Of a stretch of 64,000 nt of DNA, positions 55,900 to 64,000 are shown one piece after another (within the stretch, counting starts at the first letter, position 1; each line of letters begins with the position of its first letter). The position numbers were made by a program, and so were the translations under genes. Under the pieces are notes generated by a model, which was not told where the DNA came from, did no database searches, and was given only the letters and a program-made list of their open reading frames with translations. This DNA is from Puccinia triticina. Lineage: Eukaryota; Basidiomycota; Pucciniomycetes; Pucciniales; Pucciniaceae. The stretch covers positions 620,001 to 684,000 of the forward strand of contig NC_070574.1 in NCBI RefSeq assembly GCF_026914185.1, given 5' to 3'.

Positions 55900-56959
55900 C
55901 TTTTTTTTTCTAGTTCACCCCGAATCAATACAAATTCGATTCAACCAAAGTCCAGAAAATTTTTTTACTTGAAAGCTCCTTCCAAACAACTCCCTTGAAA
56001 GCTCCTTCCGAACGACTCCCTTGAAAGCCCCCCTTTTCCCTTCCAAGCCTTTTTTCTTTCTTCCTTTACCATTGACTTCTCCTTTTCAATTACCTGACTT
56101 GCGATAACACGGTTGTATGAGCACTCGTAAATCCAACACCGAACCCCTAATTCCAATCACTGACCCTGAAAAGCTTGCCCGCGATATCCGCCGTCGAGCC
56201 CGTTTAGCAGCCACGCTAGCTGTTGCCCAAACAATCCCAGTACCTACTCCATCTCCCCTAGTCGACGACATCGGACCGCTACCCCAAAGCCTCCCTTCCC
56301 TGGACGAACCACCTTTCTTAACTTCAGAGATGCAGAGCGGACAAGGCTCTTCTGGGAACGCTGAAGACCCGGCCGACATGTCACACTCCGATCTGATCAA
56401 GGCCATTATGATCATTCAGCAGAATACGGCAAAGCAACTTCTGGCAACCCAAAAGCAAGTCCAAGATGCCCAAAGAGTCGCCCAAGAAGCCCAGGCCCAA
56501 GCTGCCGCGAATATGCTTTCGGTCCAGGAACAAGCCCGAGCAGACGTTAAAGCGGCCCAAGACCAAGCTAGGGCAGACAGAGAATCTACCGCCGCCCGTT
56601 TCGCTGCACTCGAACCCATCAAATCAGAAACCGGTTTAACCCCCCGACTGGCCTCAGGCCGCATCGACCTTCAGAGATTCCAAGTCTCAGACGGGCCTTC
56701 GTTCAGAGGCCCCTTCCAAGAAGTGGAACCTTTTCTCAAGTGGATCCAAGGTGTACAGGTCTTCTATGCGATGAAGGATGTCACTCACTCAGACAACAAA
56801 CGTCTCATTCTTGGCGGACTTATTGCCGAAACCAATCTACTTTCGTTTTACGCAAACAAATCTCCAAAATTCGCCAACAAACCTTGGGATGAATTCAAAT
56901 CCCGCCTCTTTGAATTTTCCTTACCAACCGAGTGGCGCACAGAGCTCAAGCGGAGCTTC

Positions 56960-57469
56960 TGAGAAGATTTGGCTAATAAAAACATTATATTTTAGTCAAC
57001 AATAATGATGAAAGAAATATTACAAAGATAATGATGATTTTACCTAATAAAAACAGGAACAGGGTTAAGGAAGAGAACAATAGAGACCAGGACCAGAATA
57101 AAACACTAGGACTTTTAAAAGCTAATGAAAAGATAAATTTGGTTAGATCTTTAATAAAACAACAGTCAACAGATATGATAAGCAAAAGGAAAAAGAACCT
57201 GTGAACAGCCAGCCTAGACTAAGGACCTCGACGAGCAATCCGCGGAGATGATGATGACTGAAGTTGATAAACCGCGGGTTGAATAAAGGTGGTCGAGATG
57301 AGGAAAAAGGAATTCGGCGGATGGTCAACAGGATCCTGAAGAGGACGGTCAACTGCTCTGAAAATGGAGTATTTGCACTTGCGAAGCTCTCTTGACGTCA
57401 TTGGAGTGACTGCGCGCCGCATCGTTCTGCGTACCGTGATCGCAGACCGAAAAACAGAGAATTCCAACA
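56960..57469 (-). repeat. 3' LTR of the intact copia element
   Basis: 510 bp, identical by eye to 61481-61990. Confidence 0.95.
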
Positions 57470-57490
57470 CACCCCCATGCACCAAGCCCG

Positions 57491-60400
57491 TTAGGGAGGG
57501 GGCATACCGGCTCGTAAGACTCGAAGAACTTTAAAGATTGAAGATCTTCCGATGGATTTGGTGAGGAAATCCGCCAACATAAGATGTGTTCTTTTGAACA
57601 CAAGCGAAATGGTGTCTGCAATGATTTCCGCACGCACAAAATGATAACGCAAATTCATGTGTTTCGTCTTGAACGCTGAGTGATTTGACTCATTATTTGC
57701 TAACATGATGGCGCCTTGATTGTCTTCGAAGATCTTGAAAGGAAGTTCAATTCGAATTTTTAGAGCAGAGTCCGATACCATCTTAAGCCAAAGGAGTTCT
57801 TTAGTGACTTCAGTGATCGCTATGTATTCCGCTTCTGTCGATGACAGCGAAATGGTAGATTGTTTCTTTGACCGCCAGGAAATCAAATTATTGTTCCAAA
57901 GAATTAGATAACCAGTAGTAGATTTACTCGTGATCGAACAGCTTGCCCAGCTAGCATCAACGAAAGAGATGAATTCGGATTGATCCGCTGGGGTTTTTCG
58001 GAGAGTGATACCGAAATCCTTTGATCCTTTAAGATATCGAAGACAATGTACTGCAGCATTCCAGTGAAGAATGCCTGGATTCTTTAGAAATTGGGACAGA
58101 CATCCGACGGTGAATGTAATGTCGGGTCTGGTTGTCACGCTAAGGTAGTTAAGAGCTCCAACTAGACCTCGATAGCGAACATTAAGCTTGTTGAGTTCTT
58201 CAATTTCGCGTTGGGATGCTTTGACAAGATGTGAATTAGGCTTCATTGGAGTAGCAAGCGGCACTAGAGAATCACAGTTATATTTGATCAAGGTTTCTTC
58301 GATGTAGTGGGTCTGTGTTAGGTGTACAGACTCAGGGGATTGAGAAACCTTCATCCCAAGAAGATGCATAGCGCTGCCTAGATCTTTAATCTTAAACCGC
58401 TTTCGGATCAGGTTTTTAAACACTTCTGGTTCCTTGCTAAAGATAGCAATGTCGTCGACATGAACATACAACCAGGTGTTCGATGACCAGAAAACGCACG
58501 GCTCGGCGTAGCTACGATTAAACCCGACCGACAGCAACCAGGAGGAGAGAGTCAAATGCCACTCCTTTGGTGCTTGTTTAAGACCATAGAGTGCCTTTTT
58601 GAGGAGAAGAACTTTGCCCGATGGCACATCAAAACCAGGCGGAGGATTCAAGGTGATACGTTCTCTTATCGGCGCGTTTAAGAATGCACATTTGACATCG
58701 ATCTGATGAAATTGAAGATTATTTTGTAGCGCAAACGTGATGAGTAGCCGAAGAGAAACTAGTTTGCCGGTTGGCGCAAACGTGAAACGGTAGTCTTTGC
58801 CGAAAATTTCCTTGAATCCTTGAACGCATAATCGGGCCTTGTATTCTTCAGCCTGATTAGAAGATTCAGGTTTAATCTTGAAGACCCAGGTGCAGTTCAG
58901 GGGCTTGTCATCTCGACTCTTATCGATGATGTCCCAGACATCGTAGCTCTCCATGTTAGTTTTCTCTTTGTAGAGAGCCAACGTCCATTTTTCTTTATCG
59001 GCGCGCATCATGACTTGATCATACGAGAGTGTATTATCGTCGGAAGAAGCTGAAGCATTGAAAGATTCTGGTACCCCCCTCCGACGATGAGACAATATGT
59101 TCTCAGCAGATACGTCACCAATAATTTCATTTGCAGCGCGATCAGGTGTTGGTTCAGCGGCAACAAAATCTTGCGGAATTTCTTGGTGAGGAAAGGGTTG
59201 AAAATGATCAACGTCAATGTCGTCCGTATCCGCTATGACCTCAAAAGGATTAAAGAAGTAGCTGGATTCGTCCAAACTCTCGTTCGCTAGAGACGGAAAC
59301 ACTGACTCATCGAAAGTCACGTTACGGCTAGTACAGACAGTTTTTGATTCAACTCTGATGAAGCGATACGTTGAGAAATCATTGACATAGCCTAGAAAAA
59401 TGGCCTTCTCGGAACGTGGAGACAATTTATTTACTCGAGCAGCCGCAGGGATCAGGAGATACGCCAGACAGCCAAACGGACGTAATTTCGACACGTCAAA
59501 CTTCTTATTGAAGAAGGTTTCATAGGGTACAGTGAAATTCCGAGTACTGGAGGGGAGGAGATTACAAAGGTCTGTCGCCGTAACAACAGCCTCCGCCCAA
59601 TAACGAGGTGAAAGGTTAGCTTGAGCAAAAATGCACCTGGCTTTGTCAAGAATGGCACGATTTGATCTTTCAGCCATCCCATTATTTTCGGGAGTGTATG
59701 CTGGTGCGAATTGCTGAGAGATACCCCTATTTCGACAAAAATCTTCGAAAAAGATACTCTTAAACTCTCCACCATTATCGGAGATGACCCTTTTTACCGT
59801 CTCACCGGTTTGGTTTTCCGCCCAAAGAACAAATTCTTCGAATTTATTCAGAGTTTCTGTCTTGTGCTTCAAAAGTTTAACACACTTGAGCCCTGAGTGT
59901 TGATCCACAATAGTTAAGAAATATTGGGCTCCGGCAACTGATCTCGTCTGAAAGGGGCCAACTAGATCCAAATGAATGGCTTCTAGGACTTTGCTAGTCG
60001 GAGCAAATTCACCAGTGAAAGGCTTTTTCACCCCTTTACACATTTTACAAGTCTCGCAATCGACCTCTTCACAGTTAGGCACGATTCTTTTGAGATAAGG
60101 AAAACTCGGATGGCCGAGTCTAGCGTGCCAGTCAATGTTGGGCGCAGAGCAATACGAGGCAATAGGTTTGATTACTTCAAAAGAATTCGATAATTCTAAG
60201 ATATTATTATTGATTTTACCGGACAAGCTGAACTTCTCGTCGAAGTGTATCTTAAACTTGTTGGAATCTTTTGAAAGGGAGGTTATCTTACTGAATAATC
60301 GATTCATCGAGATTAGAGGTCGATGAAGGCCAGGAGCGTATAAAACATTGTTGAGTTTGACACGGGATCCGGAGTCGTCCAAGATAGTTATCTCTCCGAT

Positions 60401-61435
60401 AGCAACGGCAGTCACACGTTGACTTTGGTTTCCGGTGTAGATCTTTATGTTGACGTCCTTGGTTTTAGTGAACATCGACAAATCGTTCACCATATGATGG
60501 GACGCTCCTGAGTCAAGAACCGGAGTAACACCGCCATTAGTCGAACTGATCACAAAAGCGACCGCTTCCACGATGTCGAAGTCATCTTCGACTGAGGCTT
60601 CATCAACCGAGGTATTGTCTTCGGCTGAAGCTAGGTGAGCTTCCGGGTCTGCTGGTCGTAAAGCGTCACGTTCGGCTGCCGAAAGTTTGAAGCAGCGCCA
60701 GGCAGGGTGATAGGCCAACGGGTTGTGTTTGCCATTGGAACAAGGATGGGCCGGTTTTGGTTTCTTGGATTTATCACTAGCTTCAAATTTGTAAGCAGAA
60801 GCAGTGTCCTTTTCGACCTTCGAGCTTGTTTCGGTTTTAGAAGTGGAAGTAGTAGCGACGGCTCGAGTCTCCTTCATGTAGACGAGCTCTTGAAGTTTTT
60901 GAAGAGTACGGCTAGGAAAGAAAATTACCGACTCATTCATGATAATATTGTCAACTACATTCCAATAGTCTCTGGATAATTTCGCAAGGACCGAGATTGA
61001 AATAATATCGTCTGGGATTCCGAGTTGAACTATGGCGAAATCTCGAATCATTTTCTGGCAATCGAGCAGATAGTCCTTAAGATTTCCGCCGTACTCGTAG
61101 CGCATGAACTTCAACCAAATACGAGCTTTATTGTTCACCGACGAAGAGGCGTAACGATCGACGATAGCATTCCAGATTTCTTCTGGTTTCTCTTCATTCT
61201 CGATCGTCACAACAGCCTGTAATGCGACTTCGCTAAGGTGACTGATCAAGATATTCGCGGTGGTCTTAATCTTTTTCTTGCTCGGAGAGTTGGTTCCCTC
61301 GCCCGTGACGACTTCCCAGAGGTCCTTACTTTTAAGATACGTTCTCATTCTTATTGACCACGACGGAAAGTTGAGGTCATCGAGTTTCCCGATTGAAGAT
61401 CGGCTCGATTTGTCTTCAACGTCAACGTCCGACAT
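57491..61435 (-). CDS. Ty1/copia Gag-Pol polyprotein, full length
   Basis: 1314 codons, starting MSDVDVEDKSSRSSIGKLDD. Order: UBN2-type gag (FPSWSIRMRTYLKSKDLWEV, about residues 20-200); a Cys/His-containing segment (HPCSNGKHNPLAYHPAWRC); and aspartic protease VLDSGASHHMV with its Asp intact. Then come the pre-integrase zinc region (HARLGHPSF...CETCKMCKG) and the integrase core with all three acids (HLDLVGPF, ISDNGGEF, NGMAERSNRA). RT follows (WVFKIKPE, QIDVKCAFLNA, LYVHVDDIAIF), then RNase H (FVDASWASC, SLSSTEAEYIAITE, EDNQGAIML) ending HLMLADFLTKSIG. Every key residue checked is present, so it is potentially autonomous. It is transcribed toward lower coordinates, opposite to the gag gene it interrupts. 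Confidence 0.97.
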   Translation of the reverse strand: MSDVDVEDKSSRSSIGKLDDLNFPSWSIRMRTYLKSKDLWEVVTGEGTNSPSKKKIKTTANILISHLSEVALQAVVTIENEEKPEEIWNAIVDRYASSSVNNKARIWLKFMRYEYGGNLKDYLLDCQKMIRDFAIVQLGIPDDIISISVLAKLSRDYWNVVDNIIMNESVIFFPSRTLQKLQELVYMKETRAVATTSTSKTETSSKVEKDTASAYKFEASDKSKKPKPAHPCSNGKHNPLAYHPAWRCFKLSAAERDALRPADPEAHLASAEDNTSVDEASVEDDFDIVEAVAFVISSTNGGVTPVLDSGASHHMVNDLSMFTKTKDVNIKIYTGNQSQRVTAVAIGEITILDDSGSRVKLNNVLYAPGLHRPLISMNRLFSKITSLSKDSNKFKIHFDEKFSLSGKINNNILELSNSFEVIKPIASYCSAPNIDWHARLGHPSFPYLKRIVPNCEEVDCETCKMCKGVKKPFTGEFAPTSKVLEAIHLDLVGPFQTRSVAGAQYFLTIVDQHSGLKCVKLLKHKTETLNKFEEFVLWAENQTGETVKRVISDNGGEFKSIFFEDFCRNRGISQQFAPAYTPENNGMAERSNRAILDKARCIFAQANLSPRYWAEAVVTATDLCNLLPSSTRNFTVPYETFFNKKFDVSKLRPFGCLAYLLIPAAARVNKLSPRSEKAIFLGYVNDFSTYRFIRVESKTVCTSRNVTFDESVFPSLANESLDESSYFFNPFEVIADTDDIDVDHFQPFPHQEIPQDFVAAEPTPDRAANEIIGDVSAENILSHRRRGVPESFNASASSDDNTLSYDQVMMRADKEKWTLALYKEKTNMESYDVWDIIDKSRDDKPLNCTWVFKIKPESSNQAEEYKARLCVQGFKEIFGKDYRFTFAPTGKLVSLRLLITFALQNNLQFHQIDVKCAFLNAPIRERITLNPPPGFDVPSGKVLLLKKALYGLKQAPKEWHLTLSSWLLSVGFNRSYAEPCVFWSSNTWLYVHVDDIAIFSKEPEVFKNLIRKRFKIKDLGSAMHLLGMKVSQSPESVHLTQTHYIEETLIKYNCDSLVPLATPMKPNSHLVKASQREIEELNKLNVRYRGLVGALNYLSVTTRPDITFTVGCLSQFLKNPGILHWNAAVHCLRYLKGSKDFGITLRKTPADQSEFISFVDASWASCSITSKSTTGYLILWNNNLISWRSKKQSTISLSSTEAEYIAITEVTKELLWLKMVSDSALKIRIELPFKIFEDNQGAIMLANNESNHSAFKTKHMNLRYHFVRAEIIADTISLVFKRTHLMLADFLTKSIGRSSIFKVLRVLRAGMPPP

Positions 61436-61480
61436 TTTCGTGGTTTGTTCCTGTTCTTCGGAGCTACCGTACTGATAATG

Positions 61481-61990
61481 TGAGAAGATTTGGCTAATAA
61501 AAACATTATATTTTAGTCAACAATAATGATGAAAGAAATATTACAAAGATAATGATGATTTTACCTAATAAAAACAGGAACAGGGTTAAGGAAGAGAACA
61601 ATAGAGACCAGGACCAGAATAAAACACTAGGACTTTTAAAAGCTAATGAAAAGATAAATTTGGTTAGATCTTTAATAAAACAACAGTCAACAGATATGAT
61701 AAGCAAAAGGAAAAAGAACCTGTGAACAGCCAGCCTAGACTAAGGACCTCGACGAGCAATCCGCGGAGATGATGATGACTGAAGTTGATAAACCGCGGGT
61801 TGAATAAAGGTGGTCGAGATGAGGAAAAAGGAATTCGGCGGATGGTCAACAGGATCCTGAAGAGGACGGTCAACTGCTCTGAAAATGGAGTATTTGCACT
61901 TGCGAAGCTCTCTTGACGTCATTGGAGTGACTGCGCGCCGCATCGTTCTGCGTACCGTGATCGCAGACCGAAAAACAGAGAATTCCAACA
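61481..61990 (-). repeat. 5' LTR of the intact copia element
   Basis: 510 bp. The sequence that follows on the minus strand (CATTATCAGTACGG) should hold the primer site, but I could not match it to a tRNA. Confidence 0.95.
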
Positions 61991-63152
61991 GCTTCAACCA
62001 AATGAAGATGCTCGAGAGCAAAACATTCCTCGAATTCAGCACCCGAGCCCGTACGATGCAGAGCCTTCTCAATTTTGACCACGACTCCTTCAGTGATTTC
62101 GCGCTAGCAGAAGCGGTAATGTTTGGATTACCGGACTGTCTTCAAGCTCAAGTCAGCGATCACCAAGCCCTCAGAGAGAAAGACTTCAAATACGGCGAGT
62201 TCGAATGCCAAGTAAGCGGTTTCTACATGACCCTGATCAAGGAATCCGCCTTACATCTACGTCCAGCAAACATTCCTCCAAGCGCTAGGGCCGCCAATCG
62301 TGGCATCAATGAGGACCATTTGTGGCGCATCAACTCCTATCTTGACAGCATTGGCAAATGTCATTTTTGCAAAAAACACTGCAGCAGTGCCGTTGGGGCG
62401 TGTCCTGGACCAATCAACCGTACCCGTGTGGAAATCCCGCCCTCGTACGTGACCCCCCCCAAGCCTGCCAACTACATTGGCCCAAACGCGTGGACAAGGG
62501 GACAGGCGGCGAACCGAGGCAGTGCTGGAAAACCGGTTGGACGCCCGGCGGGCGTAGCTGCCTTATCAGGAGAAGCTCCGGACTTGGACGAACTCTTGGC
62601 ATCCTGCGTGGCACAGATTGACGGGCAGGCAGAGGCCGCCCTCTTGGAATACGACAACCCCCTTGACGAGATTGCCACTGAACATGAAATCGCCGCCATG
62701 GCCGGCAACCCCGATGCAGTTACCAACACCAAAGGCTCCAGTCCACTCCACAATGACGAACTTGTCCCGGAGGATCAAGTCACCTTCCAATGTGGATCCC
62801 TCCTCCAAGATCTTCTGTCGACTGGCCCAGGCGGGGATAGGTATGTCCCTGTCCGTAACCGCACCCTTCACCGCTTCCATCTTGGACGCTGCTTACGCAA
62901 CCCGCCATTAACAGCGCTTAAGAACCTCAAACATCTCCTCCGAGGTCCCCCAAACCCTGGTTTCAAACTCTCAAACCTGATCTCACCCCCATTGGCAATG
63001 AACCCCATCCCCCCACTTCACACCCCTTCCCCAATTTTCCTCCTTCCCTTTCCCCCTTGTTTTGGATTGGCTGTACCTACTCATCCCCACACTTTTGACT
63101 CCGACAACATAGTTCGACCAAGACCCCCCTTGTTTCTTATAGGGGGGGAGAC

Positions 63153-63503
63153 TGTGAAGCCCCCGCGCATCGCGGGGTTTCACAATGAGATGTCACAACA
63201 TCCAGGCAATATCAACCCGTGCCTCCTTCCACATCCTAGCCGGCAGAGATCCCTGCTCCCATATCTCTCCCGGCTAGGTAAGCGAGCACCTTTCACTTCT
63301 CCTCATTGTTTCCCTTTTCCTTCTCCTTCCTCCCTTCCCATCTATCATGTACTGAGAGATCCCTGCTCCCACATCTCTCGCGGCTAGATCAAAAACCCTT
63401 GCAATTCAGCCCCGTGAACTAGATTTCGCCTCAACAGGCACTTGTGCTCCCCTTCGTGCCCATCTCACTCAATTAAGTGAAGGACTCTCTCCGAGTCCTT
63501 ACA
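63153..63503 (+). repeat. 3' LTR of the gag-only element
   Basis: 351 bp, preceded by the polypurine tract; partner of 55549-55899. Confidence 0.9.
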
Positions 63504-63579
63504 CGCCCGCGGTGGGTTGGGTTGAGTCGGTAAATTCCAACTAGAGACCCAATTTAGGGCCCGCGGTGGAGTTGCTCTT

Positions 63580-63632
63580 ATAAGTCCCTCCGGTGGAGGC
63601 GCTTCGCGCCCCCACCTTCGGACTTAGTTAAG
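63580..63632. repeat. short hairpin element, copy 7
   Basis: Outer stem ATAAGTCCCTCCG with CGGACTTAGTTAAG; inner palindrome GGAGGCGCTTCGCGCC with small mismatches. It abuts the right end of the MITE at 63577. Confidence 0.6.
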
Positions 63633-64000
63633 TTTGTCAGGATTTGGGCCCTGGCCCGAACGGCCCGGACACAGCCCCTAAACTCCCTAACATGGAGGCT
63701 GACAATCCAAACCTTTTCCTGCCTGTATCCTCCAGCCACTCAACCAATCGTAAGTACAGCAAGAGACCCTTGTATCAATAAGCCGAAGAAATTAAACCGG
63801 TTGATATGATAAACTAACCAGTCCCTTGACATACCGCTCTATTCAGGCGACGCAAACATGGACCGAGAAACCAACCAGAACGGTCAGGTCGACGCATCCC
63901 TGCAAACCCATTCTAACCAGCCCAGCCAGCAACCGAGCGCTTCATCCGTCTCGTAGGGCAGACTCAGGACCCTGTGGCTTAACCAGGCTGAAACTCGTGC
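63633..64000 (+). other. possible start of a further gene or gag, cut by window end
   Basis: An ATG at about 63692 opens MEADNPNLFLPVSSSSHSTN, then a GTAAGT donor and a CAG acceptor near 63846. A second coding piece follows (NMDRETNQNGQVDASLQTHS), with an in-frame TAG at about 63954 and open sequence beyond. The Gln/Ser-rich style resembles gag N termini in rust LTR elements, but nothing diagnostic is inside the window. Confidence 0.3.

Larger units (their letters stand above)
56960..61990 (-). mobile_element. Intact Ty1/copia retrotransposon, recent insertion
   Basis: The 510-bp LTRs (56960-57469 and 61481-61990) read as identical. The target duplication GCTTC is at 56955-56959 and 61991-61995. 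On the minus strand the LTR is TGTTGGAATTC...CTTCTCA and the polypurine tract (GCATGGGGGTG) directly precedes the 3' LTR at 57470. One uninterrupted polyprotein frame spans nearly the whole interior. Identical LTRs and an open frame mark it as the youngest element in the window. Confidence 0.97.
56117..63387 (+). pseudogene. gag gene split by the copia insertion
   Basis: The first part (56117-56959) begins MSTRKSNTEPLIPITDPEKL and has an Ala/Gln-rich coiled coil (QKQVQDAQRVAQEAQAQAAA). A retrotransposon gag core follows (FLKWIQGVQVFY; NKPWDEFKSRLFEF). The copia element and its GCTTC duplication add 5036 bp. The second part resumes at 61991 in the matching frame (FNQMKMLESKTFLEFSTRAR). It carries CHFCKKHCSSAVGAC, a zinc-knuckle-like motif, and acidic segments. 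The frame has no stop before the 3' LTR and runs into it, to 63387, so the C terminus is LTR-encoded or the true end of gag has been lost with pol. Confidence 0.8.
55549..63503 (+). mobile_element. gag-only LTR retrotransposon (TR-GAG type), carrying a copia element
   Basis: Two 351-bp LTRs (55549-55899 and 63153-63503) differ at about four positions. The target duplication CGCCC is at 55544-55548 and 63504-63508, and a polypurine tract (AGGGGGGGAGAC) precedes the 3' LTR. With the copia element removed only about 2.2 kb of internal sequence remains. It encodes gag with a zinc-knuckle-like motif and no protease, RT or integrase. It would need enzymes from another element. Two hairpin-prone agagatccctgctcccacatctc repeats lie inside each LTR. 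Confidence 0.88.
54688..63577. mobile_element. PIF/Harbinger-type MITE expanded by a nested LTR element
   Basis: Left end GAGCATCTCCACCGCGGGCC; right end is the complement of GAGCAACTCCACCGCGGGCC. Flanks are TAA and TTA, a TWA-type site with one mismatch between sides. Without the LTR element at 55549-63503 it is about 930 bp. Its interior at 54835-55410 repeats GATGGCCGGTT and accggtcat units. Termini match the MITE at 6909-7492. Confidence 0.75.

Noticed and set aside
61740..62082. ORFs such as 61740-62072 (minus) and repeats of 56985-57352
   Set aside because: They lie in the copia LTR, appear twice because the LTRs are identical, and have no protein features.

Overview
The window looks like a chromosome segment from a rust fungus (Pucciniales, Basidiomycota). 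Host genes have many short GT-AG introns, their proteins (Elp3, SNW/Prp45) are clearly fungal, and most of the sequence is stacked LTR retrotransposons and cut-and-paste DNA transposons. A Harbinger-associated Myb/SANT-like protein and intron-rich hAT transposases of the type known from rusts support this. Species cannot be named from the sequence alone.

Layout. 1-2793: 3' part of a decayed Ty1/copia element. 3014-4464: a solo Ty3-type LTR carrying two MITEs. 5579-6549: a 971-bp solo LTR. 6909-7492: a MITE. 7691-14637: a two-gene PIF/Harbinger transposon. An intron of its Myb/SANT-like gene holds a solo LTR (8338-12278), which itself carries three DNA transposons. 14904-15967: a hAT-type element. 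16019-18507: a tandem TRIM interrupted by a CACTA-like element. 19108-27954: a complete but decayed Ty3/gypsy element hit by two solo LTRs and a hAT element. 28030-29714: a long inverted-repeat element.

29858-41760 is the genic island: ELP3 (+), a probable glomulin/YAP-binding-type helical protein (+), an unrecognised serine-rich protein (-), and the spliceosomal SNW/Prp45 protein (-). After that come more MITEs, tandem repeats and a second 971-bp-family LTR (46656-48505, carrying a hAT element). A second long inverted-repeat element lies at 49991-51930, then a secreted cysteine-rich protein, which is an effector candidate (52448-53254, -). The last part is a nest: a Harbinger-type MITE (54688-63577) containing a gag-only LTR element (55549-63503) containing a young, intact Ty1/copia element (56960-61990, identical LTRs).

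Many boundaries are fixed by target-site duplications read directly at both ends. Three themes cut across the window. First, the older elements carry CpG-context C-to-T changes: recognised premature stops fit CGA to TGA, and five catalytic residues are lost through CG to CA. Second, two LTR-type repeats carry tRNA-like modules with RNA polymerase III-type boxes, and a CACTA-like element has landed at almost the same spot in each. Third, there are several hairpin-forming repeat families of very different size.
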